Positions 25,537 through 39,911 of a DNA stretch of 64,000 nt are shown piece after piece. The notes under the pieces were generated by a model. The model saw only the letters and a program-made list of their open reading frames with translations, had not been told where the DNA came from and did no database searches. The position numbers and the translations under genes are program-made. Numbering within the stretch: position 1 is the first letter of the stretch; every line of letters begins with the position of its first letter. The stretch comes from Brugia malayi (lineage: Eukaryota > Nematoda > Chromadorea > Rhabditida > Onchocercidae), in the NCBI RefSeq assembly GCF_000002995.4, contig NW_025062479.1:7865721-7929720 (forward strand), in the 5' to 3' direction.

Positions 25537-28500
25537 TAGGGCAAATGGATTATTGGTATTATACTGTTATTCTTAGCATAACATAGAATTTCTTATTTTT
25601 TTGTTCTCAGCACTAGTGTAATATGCCAGAATGCTTTGGATAACAGCACTTTATTTTAAACATTTCAGCTTTTGAAAGAAACTTATGAGAATCGTTCATT
25701 GGATCTTGTTCTGCGCTATTTGGAAGGTGCTCGAAATCACGATAGCCGTCTCATATTTGATGTTTTAAAGGTTCCTTGTGATTTAAGATGATGGAAATTC
25801 TTTTTGATAAATGGTATTAGTCTGTCAAGTGTTAACACTGGATTTTCAACCTCATAAACCAGAATTTTTGTATCCTGAAAAAAGAAGTTTCACAGGTAAT
25901 TTTTCTTTAAGTGTGATCTGTTTTCCAGTATCTTGCTGGTCTTTTGGTTCATCGTAGACTCGCGCTGGATTTTGTGGCCGCTGGTGGTGTAGATCTTTTG
26001 ATTCGTATAGAACGTGATTCACTGGCATCAGTTGTTGTTGGAACATGTCTTTATTATTTGGCTTATAATGCAGATGCAATGGAAGGTGTTTGCCTTTTGC
26101 CGGAACAAACTCTTAATGAACTCGTTCAGTAAGTTCATGTATTTTGTTGTTATTTCATTGGATTGAGATACTATCATTAGGACATTATGATGATGTTTGT
26201 GTTTGTAATAGCGTGGTCCTTGAATCCGTGTGAAATATTTCCTGAGTCACTGGCAGATCTTTCAATCGATTAAGCATATCAAAAACCTGACCTGGATGAT
26301 TTTCATTTGACGACCCCAAACCATCCTCGAGAAGAAATTAGATGTTTATTGCAAACCACCTCTTCACACTCAATACATTTAGGATAATTTAGTGCTTGTT
26401 ATAAAATTTCAAATCTTTATTTCCAGCTACGCGTTGTGGCTTTTGGAGCATAGTTATGAAAGTGGTCGCGCTGGATCGTCAATGTTTTTTACTCATGCAT
26501 TCCAATTTCGACCTGTACTTGAACGATTCGATGATTATGATGGGCCTCGACGCCTGTTTAATTATGTAAAAATTTCAAAATAGCATCATACGATCTGAAG
26601 TACTCTGGTTACAAATACTTATGATGGCAACAGTTTTTAATTTCTGGGTGAAAGCATCTGGAAGCATTCATTCTGTCGCTCATATCTTTATTTTTCTTTA
26701 ATCTACCGCTAAGCTTGTAAGAGAAAAGTATGAACGAAATTTAAATAATATACACGCGCTAATTTTCTTAGTGATAAAGTACTATTTGACAAGCGAATAG
26801 ATCTGGATTCCAGTTTGTTCATGTTTTTCTGTTCCAGATTTCGACCTTAACCCTTTTGCAAGAAGATTCGGATACTGTTCTTTCTGATGAACATCTCTAT
26901 ACTAGTATGCAAGCTATTCGAAATACTTGCATGGCTTTTAGAAGGTATATTCATTTATAAAAGCTTCCAAAGGTTTTCGGGGTATTGTTTGATCAAAGCA
27001 ATTATAACTGAGTGTTAATATCAATTGCCTATTTTTTTCTACCTAATGTTTATGCATTTTTTTGTGATGTTTCAGTTATATGGCTGCCCACATTTTTGTC
27101 AAAGTGGAACATCTGAAGCGAACACATGTATCTCGATTACAGTGTCTCAGGGATATCGTCATCCCTTCGTGTGTTCATGGTTTGCCGGCTAACAAGGTTG
27201 AATACTGTCATAGTTCTTTAGTTCAAATATTCTCTTTGCTAAACAAATATACTGCATTTCTAAGTAGAAATGCTGGTTCAAAAAATTCCTCGTTTTTCCT
27301 GTTGCACTTCCTTTTCCGTAAGAGTTTAGTTACAGGGGATGCATCTGGATGACGAAAATTTGAAAACTTGCGTTTGGATTCTGCTGCATACTTTGAGTTT
27401 GCATTCATCTTGGCGACCTGTTGATGAATTGAAACGTTTAGGAGTTATTCGCACTATGTATTTCCTAATCGGTACAGCTAATTCCTGGAATGGTGGTTCA
27501 AAAGTTGAAATTCTTAAAATGTCTCTTGATGTAGGTTCTTTTTTGCCACATATTTCAACCTTTCTTCGCATTAAATCACTTTCATTGATTTCATTTCCTG
27601 ATTGATTGGGTTTGCTGCTGTTATTTGAATTGAGTAATGTTTTTTTTCATCCATACATCAAGGGAACTGGAAATGATGCGAATAATTTTGCGAAGGAAAT
27701 CAGCTTTTGCTCTACAGTAGGCACAAAGCATTTAATTTCTGTTGCAGTAATGTGCACTTAAATTAATAGGAATTTTTTACTCAAGGTTCTGTGGATGTGT
27801 TCTGCCGTCCCTCGGATTCAGATGGATATTTGCGAGAGTACATTGAAAATACGAGACCAAAATGTTGAATCTCTCGGGTAATATATTTCTTTAAGCAGAC
27901 ATGTTCGGTGTGGTTAAAGAGAACTGCGGATGAGATCATTTAGATTTTATGTGTAGTTGAATTGAGTTTTTTGTTAATGGTTTCATGAGCTTTGAATTTC
28001 AGAGTAATTTTGGAACTTTGCGAAGGCGAAATGATAGCAGACTCTGAAGTTCAGTTCGCTGCTTTGAGGGTGATAATAAATTGTGTGTGTGCTCCACTGG
28101 AACGGGTCGGTTTGAATTTCTTTAAAGTGTAAGAAGTGTGTTCAGTGATTCAGTAGAATTTATTCGTCATCTGAAATGTTTTGCTTATTTCTAAGTAGAC
28201 GTATGCAGACTGAGTTAGCAAACCACATAATTAAAATAAAATAGCATGGATGTTTGTTGCGGTTCCAAAATTACTTATATTTTGTAAGGAGGAATAACGT
28301 GCAGATGAATAAGTGTTTGCTGTCTAACTAACTATCGAGGATTAACAACTTTTGACGAGGAAGGTCATCCTTTTCAGCATAGTGGACGATTAGCTTTATC
28401 GCCTTCAACTAGTGACACTTTAGTACACGTCTCTGATTCTCGAATAAGCTGTCGAAGTGTCGGAACCCCTTATAAAATACGAAAACAAAAAAAAGCACAG

Positions 28501-31500
28501 ATGGAATTTTTTCTGGATAAAGTGTGGAGTGCTATTCGAAGAAATAATGGAATTATGGTGATTTTTAATCTTAATACTCCATTGAAAATAGATCTATTTT
28601 ATGTTATATCTTATGCCTGGAGTTCGTTTATGTAATGTTGAGTGTAACCAAATAGATATTCTGAATTCTCTTTCTTTTGGGAGGTGTTTCAGAACAGCGA
28701 GTTGTTTTGTTACTCTCTATATTTCAAAGTTTTCTATTTGCAGCTCCGAGTTTCAGTTATGCTGCTAAAGTATTATACAGAAAATATCTGTTGAAAATTG
28801 TTAGTTATTGCAAGAAGAAGAAAAACTGTCTAATCCTTTTTTTCATTTTTGTTTCGCGGTTTTTCTATTTTTTTTTTCTTTGTAGATCTTGAAAAAATTA
28901 TTGTACACAGAAACGCCAATCACAGAAGCGGATGCGCTTCGTGGGATTGCGTGTCAAATTCTCAATGGTTTAGCACGTTCCGAAAATGTTCGTCAAATCC
29001 TCGAAGTAATGCCACTCATTGCAAACAGCGAGCTTTGTGGTACAATTTTAGCAAATTTTTTAATGTACAGTTATTAATACGTGACAGTTTTTTTGAGTAT
29101 CTTTCGTCTTAATTTTAGGTCTAATGCGTGAGCCAGTTCTGCAGGAACGACGTGCTGAACACACTCGGTTTTGTGAACAAGCTCATTTGCTGATTGAGAA
29201 GATCACCAGAAAACGAATCCATGATTTTCCAAAAGATATGACGAAAGTGCATGTTTTGCTGATTTTATTTTTTGAACATACTGATAATGATAAGATAAAA
29301 CTGTACGCATGAGAATTATGCTATGATTCAACAGGCTACATATTTTCATCAAAAAGATTTTGTGAATATTACAGGAAAAACTTTGGAAATGGCATATCGT
29401 TGCTCATACCAAAGTTGTTTACAACGACAAAGAACTACTACAACTAATACATCAACATCTGATTAAAAAGGGTATGCTCAAAACAGCGGAGAATTTAAAA
29501 GAAGAAGCCAATTTACCTGATATACCCGCAAGCCGTGTCTCCACTCGTCTGCTTTCTATTGGTCCATTGGTAATTTTGTTTTGCTTTTCGTCATTGAACT
29601 CTAATATCGTTCCGTAATAGGGAAAATTTTTTCAAATGTTTTTTAGCCAAAATGTTTTGGGAACACTTTTTCTGATGTCGACAGCGATATTGTGTCAGGG
29701 AAAACTTTGGTTTTGAGCACTTTCGATGGCAATAATCGGCGTCGAAGAAGTGAGCGGTTAACAGCACCCATCATTACGTAAGATTTTAAATCAAAGTATC
29801 TGGCACTGCAATATCTTTTAATATACTTGCTTTTAGTTAAAAGAAAAAGCCTGTTCCTGGAACTGTATATTACTTGCAAATTTTGTTAAATGCAAAAATT
29901 TTATTTTTTCATTCCTTCCGTGTCACGGATTAACACTTGTAAAGTTTTGCAGAATGAATTGATTAAGCTTAATTAGTTTGCATAAATTGTTCACCTTTAT
30001 CTTTTTCCCAACAAGGCAGTCTTATATTCTTTACTGAGTTACGTATTGCTAAATATCGAAATAATGAAATGTTTATTAAATTATGTTTTAAATGAAACTG
30101 TGGAACGATATGTTCATTGCATGTAGATATCTTGTTAAAGGGCAGAACACATGCTTCTTAATGAACAGCGAGATCAGATAGCTTCCTTATCCTCGACACC
30201 CATGTCAAAATCAACAAAGGTGTTGAATATTGCTGGACGTAAGTTTCTTTTTTTAGTAACATTGCGTATCTGTGATGCTCAAAGCTACTGTGTAGGAATA
30301 ATAAGCAATGTTACTACGTGTTTTTTCAGTGGAAACTGTTAAAGCACCTATTTTTCTGTGATTTCAAAAACTGACATTTCGCCGGTACTATTTGTCTTTT
30401 TTACTGTTATATGTTTGTTTTTTCAGGTCGTCATTGTGATGGAAGCTCACCAGGAACATCTTTTCTAAGTTACTATTCAACAGACCTTAGGAAACCTGAG
30501 GTTACGGACAGTACCGAAAGCTCCACAAACCCTCAGTTGTCGGCAATGCCGGTTCCTCCAAAAGATCTTGACGAAATCGTTACAGATTTTTTCAGGTATC
30601 ATTTGACTTGGTTTAGTCCCAAATTTTTGGAGTGAATCAGCGATAGAATCATAGAATAAATTCTAATTTTGGAGTTATTTTTCAGAAAGCAACATTCGGC
30701 ATGTTGTAATCCGATATCTACATGTCCTCCCTTCTCGCTTTACTAGTATGTTACACTGAAACTGATTTATGTAGTTTCCTTTAAAAAAAAATCCAGTAAG
30801 CTAATTTCTGTTAAACAACAGTTTATTTTTTATTCAGAAAAATTCAACAAAGACTCTAATATTTTTGTTGCAGTCCACACCACTGTCCGGAACCACAACG
30901 TAAACGCTTTGCTCCAAAAAATATTGCTAATCGATTTTTAAGCCGTCCGGTAAATTGTTTTCATTGAAATCAGCATAAAATGGGATATATTGAGCGAAAA
31001 GAAATTGAATTTATATCCTAAAACATTCTTAATATTTTCTGTAATATTGTCAAATGTTGTAAATATTATAAAAAAAAAATAGTGTCAAATATTATAACTA
31101 GTGACTTAATCAATTAAATGTCTGCAAAACAAATGCTGTTAGTAATTCATCATTTTAGTTAATTTCGGCTGCGTGGAATCGGGAAAGGTTCAGAGAGGAC
31201 ATTCATTTTGCTTTCAGTCGCTTTCGTCCAGTGCGATCATTTACGGAAAGCGAGGAGACATTTACTTGCTGCAGTTTTTCGGTAATTTTTCTGCAAAAAA
31301 TTTAGGGGAAAATGGATTTGTCTCCTTATTTTTTACTGCAAAATACACAACGTGTTTTTTTTTGCGACTTGTCAAGGGATTTCTTCATTATTTTTCAGAT
31401 TGATGATGAACACATACTATTAGGTTCTTATGCTGGAGCATTGAACTGGTTTAATATACATACTGGTGCTGAAGAATCGAACACCGAGTGCCATCACAGT

Positions 31501-34500
31501 GCAATTACTGGTATCGAACAGTCAAAAGTGAATCATATTTTTTCTATTTAATTTATCGTATACTCGGATATTTTAAACATTGATTCTCGATTTCTAATTT
31601 TCGACTGTTATTACGAAATATTTCAGGATGGTTCACTATTGCTTACTTCATCGGCTTTTGTGAAGCCACTTTCTTCGCTTTGGCGTATTGGTGAGACACA
31701 GGAACATATGATCAATTTTCCGGATGAATACTTTGTTGAGTTCAATAAAACAGTACAAGATCGTATCATCGGAACGCAAGGGAGTAAAGCAACGGTATTT
31801 TTCTTACAGTAATTACAAATGATAAACTGATTTACAATTCTTTTGTATTATGTAGCTAAAACTCACTTTAGATTTATGATACGGAAACTGGTCGAGCTGT
31901 GGTTCGCCTTTTTGATGAAACTTTGGCAAATAATTATACCCGTAACAAGTTAGTTCATTATTTAATGGAAAATAAGACTGCGTATATACTCAGATCACTG
32001 TTATGATCTTTTATCAAAATATGTTGATTTTCTTATGCCATTCTAATCTAAACTGGTTCGTATCTTCTTTGCAATATTTGCTGAACATGTACTAATTTTT
32101 GGATAGTCAACAATATTTGATACATATTATGTCCATTTTTCCTCCACTTTAACTCTATCCATTAATGGTCATTCGCACAACACAATGTGGCATTTGAATT
32201 TCCAAGGCAGAAGTTTGTATGAAATTTTTCTTCAGTATAGGTTACTAGGACATAGAAAAATTTTTCTGCCTAGTTACAAGGTATTCTTGAGTATCTATAA
32301 AATAGTGAGTTTAGGGCAACATTTGACCCGAGAGATGAATTGATATTAAATGATGGTATATTATGGGATCCGAGATTGGGGACAAAAATAGTGCACAAAT
32401 TCGACAAAATGAATGCTGTTAATTGTGGTATGTTCCACCCACGTGGAAACGAAGTTATCATAAATTCTGAAGTGGTTCGTCTGATGTCCATTTTTTGTTT
32501 TAGTACAAATAAAACGTGTTCAGTAGTGTTAGGTATCGACTTGTTTCTCATTTATTTTTGTTTGTATTGAGTCGACAAACTCTTTTAATTCCCGAGCAAT
32601 TTAAGAGCAAGATTCTAACTTTGCAACATCAATTCTCCTTTTCAAGTTATTATAGGCAGCAGAATTTTTTCCACCTTTCCAATGTGCAGTAGTTTTGCTT
32701 TCATTCTGATTGTGTCATTTCAAATTCGGATTGGTGGGATGAAATCTAAGGTGGTAGAAATCTTTTTAGTCCTCATAAATGGTGCTCATTTTTTAATGAT
32801 GAAATTTCTAGTGGGATGTGCGAAATTTCAAATTGCTTCATAGTATCAGTGCACTCGATCAATGTAAAATTGTATTTAGCGGTGGTACAGATGCTATTTA
32901 TGGATGTATGTTCTTTTCTATGCTGAAAATTCAACTAATTTTATTTTGATGAAGAGTAAAACCGCTTCGGTTTATACATTAATATGATCTGGATTGAGAT
33001 GCCACTACAACTATTAAAATAATTGTGAAGTTTTTCAGCTACATATTTGGATGTAGAAGAAATAGATGATCGCTTTCGTCAAACATTCGCTTGTTCATTT
33101 CGAACTTTCGATTCCACTACCTACAAGGTATAATTTAGAATTAGTAGTGACCGTACATACTACTATGTTGAATATATCTCCAGTTTCATTCCTGGTATAT
33201 GGAGAGCTAGTGTGATGTAAAGTATAGTTGTCTATTCTCTTTATCTTTATCCACATCCAGTACTTTTGATTTTAAGAAAGATCAGATTTTTTGCAGGTAA
33301 TTACAACAGTGGATGCAAAACGAGCTTTATTCGATTTTTGTGCTGATCATAACGATCAGTATATGGCTTTGATTGAAGCTCATGGAAATGCTGATGATTT
33401 GTTGGAGTTGCGAGAAAATGTTTGCCGTGTCTACGAGGTTGGGAAACGCCGTGAAGCAGACGAGTGTGATGATGAACAAGTACATATTTTTTGCATTTTA
33501 GTGAATGACAGAACTGTATAAATTCTTCCAGAAATCGTCCATATTTTTTAATTCTTATAGTTCCTTGAAAATGTTCAATTGGAATTAACAGCTGTTGCGA
33601 ACTTTGTACATGTTTAAGTTGGTGGTTGCCTAACCGGACATTTAAGTGTTTTAGTCTTTGTTAAATGCTTAACAGTGTTGAAAGAATTCCTTGAAGGAAG
33701 AAACAGGTGATGATAATGGAGATGATGATATGGGCTCATCGAGTGAAATGGATACATCGCTTGGTGATACAACTGCTACGGATTCTTCATCAGAAGAGAA
33801 TTCTGATGAAGAAAGTGATGAGTCCTTATATGAATCAACACATAGTCTTAATGGCAGTTTAAATGATGAAGATGAACAGGTATGTTCTTTCCACAAAGTT
33901 TGGTAATGAATATTTTATAATTTCAAGATATCTTGATGGTGTTCATGTGGTCAGTAAGAAGTTCTAGTTAAAAAAGAAACTACCAACACTTTAAGGATTA
34001 ACCAATTATTTTTTTCAAGTAACAATTGTTGAGTTTCACTTCAACGTGAATTGAGAAATTTTCCTGTTTTTAGTGGGCAGATGATGACGGTCACATTTCG
34101 GAAAATGGCGAAAGTTCAGAACGAAGTAATGGTGTTCTGCTGAGGATTGGTGATCGTGAAGCACTAAACATTGTTTTTGATCCAGGCACAAACCGGCGAG
34201 ATATTCGCTTACGTATGTTACCATTATGTAGTTTGGAAGGGGCGAAAACATTTTAGTACTTCGTCTGTAATCTTTGAGAAAATGTCCTATAATTTTTTTT
34301 TTAATCTGGTTCCCTAAAGCTCGAAATGTTTGCACTGAAGTCGAGTGGTAAATTTTTTAAGTGCAAGCTTTGGCGGTGGATTCAGACAGCGATACAGAAG
34401 TGGATGTGAGCTACAATCCTGACGATGACTCAGCCAATACTGATATGCATCCAGGTTCAAGTTCAATAGTTTTAAATCCGATACTTCGAAGACAGCGAAG

Positions 34501-34516
34501 AGCTGAACGGGAATAA
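23035..34516 (+). CDS. dcaf-1: DCAF1/VprBP, substrate receptor of CUL4-DDB1 ubiquitin ligase
   Basis: About 36 exons, from ATG at 23035 to TAA at 34514-34516, give a protein close to the usual DCAF1 size. Order: an armadillo-like helical N-terminal half (23035-29246), with the family-typical segments IFPLTTVMEQRLIIQYLTP (25380-25440) and CLYYLAYNADAMEGVC. A LisH motif follows (ELLQLIHQHLIKKGMLKTA, about 29427-29483). Then a beta-propeller with CCNPISTCPPFS, DGSLLLTSSAF and LILNDGILWD (30686-33127). The two WDxR signatures that contact DDB1 are both present: WDPR near 32365 and WDVR at 32813. The C-terminal tail is rich in Asp, Glu and Ser (33699-34500), as in other DCAF1 proteins. DCAF1 acts in nucleus and cytoplasm, choosing substrates for CRL4. 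No frameshift or missing core segment was seen. The start is supported by the acceptor just upstream. Confidence 0.93.
25506..25535. repeat. Poly(T) tract, 30 bases, in a DCAF1 intron
   Basis: Thirty consecutive T residues immediately followed by GTAG. The tract mimics a polypyrimidine/acceptor signal, but the next real exon starts at 25669. Confidence 0.95.
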
Positions 34517-35660
34517 TAGTTCACCACTTGTATAGTAAATTGAAGGGTTTATGTCTGTGTTAAGTACTTGTGTATTGCTAGCTGTCGTTTTCATTCGTTG
34601 TCCACATCTGAAGCTTTGTTTACAAGCTAAACGTTGTACTTGAATTTTATAGTAACTTTTTTTGAAAACGAGTGTTGGGTTTGGTTTTGTGCATGCATTA
34701 TATTTTGTTTCGTTGCCTATTTCCTCCAGTCCACTGTAACACATACCTGCTGTAGTTCTCGGACGAGACTACCTCTGACCCTCGACTTTTATATTACATT
34801 CTTACTTGCCACTTTTATCACATTTGTATACAAATTTCTCATAGTTATTTTGAAATGTTAATTCTAGTCCACATTTTCGTTTCATGCAATGGGTTCCACT
34901 TATTAATTGAGGAGTACCTTTATTGCAATTTAGGGTAGACATTTTCTCTCGATTTGATTTTTTTTTTTTTCGAGAATGAAAGGCACAGTACTCATGTTTC
35001 AAACTATCGTCTGTTGAGATTGCATCGAACCGACTTCGAATTGTGAGAATATGTAACATGTACTCTTCCATAAGATACGTAGGCAGTTCCACGCAATGAT
35101 TTTTGACACTATGTGATCATATATTTGTCTTTTGATCGATTAAACCTGGTAAAAACTTTCTATGTTATGTCTTATGTGGAAACACGCTGATAACAGTAGT
35201 CAAATAATTTATTTGCTATGAAATCAGAAGTAGAATTCTCACAACCACCATAAGGTTAGGCACTTTTTTAACCTTGCTAAGATAGGGGACTGTGTACCAG
35301 GAACCTTGGGAACTGTAAAGGATTTATGAAGTGGAAGTCTCCTACGCACCCTGCAAGATAGCGTAGCGTCTACAATGATATCTAAACAGCTGTTTTATTG
35401 GCGGTTTCCAGTAAGGTTTGTTTTCAGTGAAATATAGGAATAGAAAGGTAGTGAAAAGGGCCAGTACATCTTTGCATCTCTCCGCTTAAGACAACTGAAT
35501 TATAAACAGTGCACATACCAATTTCGCTTGGTGTTTTGAAAACTATGAGAAATGGCGAGAAATTAAATGGTGATAAGTTAAACATAGTGCGGACTGTTCA
35601 ATGGTAAAGAAACTAAAGAACAAGGAGTAATTCAATGTAGCAAATGTTTTCTAAATCTTA
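34517..35660. other. Convergent 3' intergenic region, DCAF1 / TBC1D22-like
   Basis: Tail-to-tail spacer. No coding signal is seen. Minus-strand AATAAA hexamers at 35394-35399 and about 35208-35213 could serve the TBC gene. No canonical AATAAA is seen for DCAF1. Confidence 0.5.
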
Positions 35661-38600
35661 TTACGTACTCACATCTTGTATCAAATGATTCTTAGCGCCA
35701 TCGAAAAGTGCCATCAAAGAAAAGGCATCTGCTGTTAACTCACATATCTGCTGATCTCCCCAGCTATGCGTCGGAAGATTTTGTAATAGCAGCATTATTC
35801 CCTGCAATTTAGTACTGAATTCATTAACGAATTCATTAATCTCAAGATACATGACACTTTTTAGAAACCTGAAAATCCTTTTCTGCTTGCAATTGCTTAG
35901 ACCACATTCGAAGAAAAGCTGCACACACATAGCCATGAAATTGCGAAAAACCATTCCTTTCACTCTGAAGAAATCTGGACATCTAAGTAAAAATTTTCAG
36001 AATCCGGCGAGTCTGGTCAAAAGAAACAATTTCACCAACAAACTACATCTTCTAATTACCAATAAATTCTTTCAGGACTAAACTAGTGTAACATATTGCC
36101 TAATCAGACAGGAGCCCACCAAGAAAGTATCCCAGAGGCGAATTGTGGCTCGCAAAGGGATTTCTCTCATGAGAACATTATTCATCCAGCGAAATGCAAA
36201 CTGTAAATACTCAACACCATGTGTTTCCAAATGACGATGAAGCTGCTCTGAAAGTAAAGGGAATGTTATACTTTGAAATCTGTAATTACTCATGACAGAA
36301 TTTCATGCAGATTTATTCATAAATTCGGAAAATATAATCATGCAAGTGAACTTACTGTCAACACGACTCATCAGATGTCGTAACTGCGACACTTTACGCT
36401 GAATACCTGGTTGTGCAAAGGTATAGTTATCTTGGATTTTATCCAACAATGCTGTGACGCACCAAAAACTATCTGCTTCAACAATTTCAATTTGCTCTCG
36501 TGGTAATTGACTTACATCATATGTGCCAACTTCTGTATCTAAAATTATTCTTCATTCAAAGCACTTGTCTTTCACTACTTAGTTTTTATAAGATTTCATT
36601 TCAGTAATGTTAAAATTCAGTTAGTGAATTAAAAAAATAAATTAACCGTCAGATACGAATTCTGATAGAAACACAACAAAAAAAGGTGTGACAAGATCAT
36701 TTATCCCTTGCACATAACCACTTGCTGGGTGGCGAATTGCCCAGATATACAAAATATGTTCAAAGATCTGCAAAAATAAGAAAAAATAAGATCAGGAAAA
36801 GTTAGAGAAAAAAGTATCCAAAATTTGGAACAATCACAGCATACCTCCTGCACTACTTTTTGCTGGAACAGTGGTATCAGGGGACACATACGTGGAATAT
36901 CAATGTGTATCTGTAAATCAATTCATTTGACATTCCATTTTTAATAGCATTTTTAATGAAAATGCAGAAAACAGTGGACTAGTTTAATCTATAAACCTGT
37001 CGAAATGTATCCTGATGCTGCTCGTCGTACCGAGTATGGAAATATTGTTCCACATAACGCCAATACTCTTCCCTTTTTCTCGCAAGTGTTACTTCACGAC
37101 GCTCAAAATTTGTTGGAAGATATCCCTAATTTACAGAAAAAGTATTAAGCAAGATGAAAGAAAAAACTCAACACTAAAAAATGATAATTATGCTGTTTGT
37201 GATATTCTAAATAGCAATGTTAAACGAAGTCATGAAAACACAAAAATAAATATAGATGAAAGAAAAAAAGTTGAAACAGTTAGTGACTATTTACCAGTAA
37301 TATCCGCCAAATAGCTGGTCGTAATTTATGAGGTATACCTAACCAACAGTCCTTACGCAACTGCTCCAAATCAATATCTATGGTTTTCAAAGACTGTTCT
37401 TCAGTTTTTGGACTTAACGACGGGCTTGTATGAACACCGAGCTGGGCGCGTAACCGATCAAAGCGAGCATGGTCACGCTGAAGAGCTGTAAAAGAGCCAT
37501 AAATTTAGGAAAAAACAACTGTTTCATTATAATCGCACCGATCAACTGACTAGAACTGCTGCATCAGTATGTGTAGATGGAAGAATGCAGTTATTATTAT
37601 TATTTTTTTTTTCATTTGTTATTTGACTTTAGAATTATGCACAAAAATTGCAAAAATAAAAACCTAAGGTATGCCCTCGAACTGTCGGTGAATTATGTGC
37701 CATCGTCGGAGTACCTACTACTGAACTTGATGGTGCTCTTCCGTATTCAACCGATATCTGCAGCTTTTCCAAGAAATAAAAAATAAAATTCAGTCCCAAT
37801 TATTCTTACCATAATCTCAAATCTACATTAATACTAATGGGTTCATGTATATCTGCTTAGGCATTGCGCATAAATCTTCTGCCATAACTCAAGGAATCTC
37901 ATGTTCATACTTTTCAGAAATAATATTCCGGATTTTTAAAAAGCAAAAATACTTACTTCTGGTAGTCGCGGATATAAATTTATAGACAGATGCATACCAC
38001 TACTCCCTGCCGGCACTATTGTCCCTGGTATTGGTTCTAAAATTTGAAAAACACGATTTATAAACTTCCTAATAAAAAATGAGATGTATAACACGAAACT
38101 TCAATAAAAGAAAAAAAAATCTATCTACCTTTCTGGATAGCCAGACGCTGCATGGCCTGTATTTTACTGTTTCTTGAGGGAATTGGATTAACTGGTGGCA
38201 TTATCAAGTCACGCGCTACCAAGTTGGCATGTCGTTCGAGAACTTTTGCAGCACTCGTACAAGCAACTCGCTCATCCAGTGTTACAGATACATCCCAAGC
38301 ATCCGATACGCTGAAAAAGTTGCTCGCTTTATCCAGTTATCCATATGCTGAAACCTAGAAAAAGATATTTGCTTTTTATATGATTGTTGAAAAGCCGCTC
38401 ACCAAATCGAGCAAGTATTGTAACATTAAAACATTGTTAAGCTGAACTCAAAAAATTAGGTTGTTGAACTCAGTTAAATAATAACACAAATAGAATTTCG
38501 GGAGAGAAACTAATACGACTTCCTTCCCTCAGACTTTACTTGATGAATGACTCTAACCCGCCCTTACATTAAACGTCTACAAATTAAAAGTGATCGACTG

Positions 38601-39166
38601 CCTAGTTTACCATAGCTCGCTGATTCAATTCAAAGTGTTTAACAGGAGATGAGGGAATGAAACCACGAGTGAGGTCATGCAATAAAAAAAGTGCTATACG
38701 ATATCACTGAGAAAATAAGCCTGGTGATTAGGTAGTAAGAATCGCTTAACCATGACCTATATAGAAAGCTCCTAAACTACTCAAAGCATTTAGGCATATT
38801 TCACGATGTTAATGAAGGTCTAATCTAGAATGAACTCATATCTCCAAATGGAATGTTTTATAAACACAGATTCACTAAACAGTCAAGTGAAAATCGTCAT
38901 CTACCTGTCCACATAATTTTGGAACTTTGCTCCAGAACTTGAATGCTGATTATCTGCACCATCAACTCCGCCGACACCACTTGCAAAATCATTGTATTCC
39001 GTTAATGGAGGGTACTGAGCACCATAAACAGGCCTGACACTATAAAATAAACTTTACTAATGAAGTATGGAGACCAATTATATGTTCTGGTTTGTAAAGA
39101 AGAGAAAGTTGCAAAATGACCAAACCTTCCAGGTATTGCTGATTGTTGAATCCAGTTGTGACTCAT
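35661..39166 (-). CDS. TBC1D22-family Rab GTPase-activating protein
   Basis: ATG at 39166 (MSHNWIQQ...). Exons read on the minus strand: about 39166-39130, 39048-38906, 38310-38151, 38037-37962, 37745-37660, 37490-37296, 37125-36997, 36910-36838, 36769-36649, 36540-36356, 36249-36105, 35964-35873 and 35800-35661. The N-terminal third is low in conserved features. The TBC domain starts near KDCWLGIPHKLRPAIWRIL. It keeps both catalytic fingers: Arg in IHIDIPR and Gln in GYVQGINDLVTPFF. VEADSFWC, YLQFAFRWMNN and IRLWDT follow, ending with GIMLLLQNLPTHSWGDQQ. This order and wording match TBC1D22A/B closely. TBC proteins accelerate GTP hydrolysis by Rabs on membranes; TBC1D22 is linked to Golgi proteins. 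The stop is TAA at 35661-35663, but GTGAGT overlaps the last codons and could be a donor to a further exon. Confidence 0.9.
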
Positions 39167-39871
39167 TGCTTTGCAGGCTTAGTTCATTTCCATCTTGTAA
39201 CATTAAACTTTTCCTTGCTAACACCACATCAACACTTAAAAAGTAACGCCACCAAACAAAACTGCTTCAAAATAATGCAAGCAAAGTAAAGTAAACACTA
39301 CACAACCACAACCAACAACACAATACTAATTAGCCAACTTTGACATACTGGTATATCAACGAACCAATAAATCGGAGACATTACTGTGAATGGTCAAAGT
39401 TTTAGCAATTCTTGATACTCTAAAATGAGGAATCAGGGAAGAGTGGCGGACAGTTTATAAATCCCATTTGCACCATGCATCCTGCTGTGCACCTTTTGCC
39501 CCGACCAGTCAGTGGCCTTCGCGAACATTGCCTTACATTTGCACTCGACTCGGTGAAAATTCGGTTGCAAACGGACAGTATCTTGGCCCGTTAAATCATG
39601 ATATCTGCTAACTGTGTTTACACGAGCAATGATGAGGGGAGAGGTATGGTAGTGTGTATGATTTTATGTGGTGGAAGACAAATTCATTGGGGACGGCATT
39701 CTTTTCTTCGTTTAATACAAGCACAGGTTTTCTATTACATGTGGACTCAGATCAAATCCATGATAAGGTCGATTTCGAGCAATCAAAATGTGGTTAGTGC
39801 ACAGAATTACAGATCTGGCGGTGATGATTATTTCAGAGGACTTGTGATATTTTGTCTGCCTCTCGAAAGAA

Positions 39872-39911
39872 AAACATTGGTAAACCTCTCGAAAGAGGTT
39901 TACCAATGTTT
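39872..39911. repeat. Perfect 18-bp inverted repeat with 4-base loop
   Basis: The arm AAACATTGGTAAACCTCT, spacer CGAA, and the exact reverse complement of the arm. Part of the stem-loop core (CCTCTCGAAAGA) also occurs as a direct copy just upstream, at about 39859. It lies about 700 bases upstream of the TBC1D22-like start codon. Confidence 0.95.

Noticed and set aside
27928..27950. Sequence resembling the bantam/mir-80 seed (TGAGATCATT) in a DCAF1 intron
   Set aside because: I saw no complementary arm nearby to make a precursor hairpin, and the match stops after the seed.
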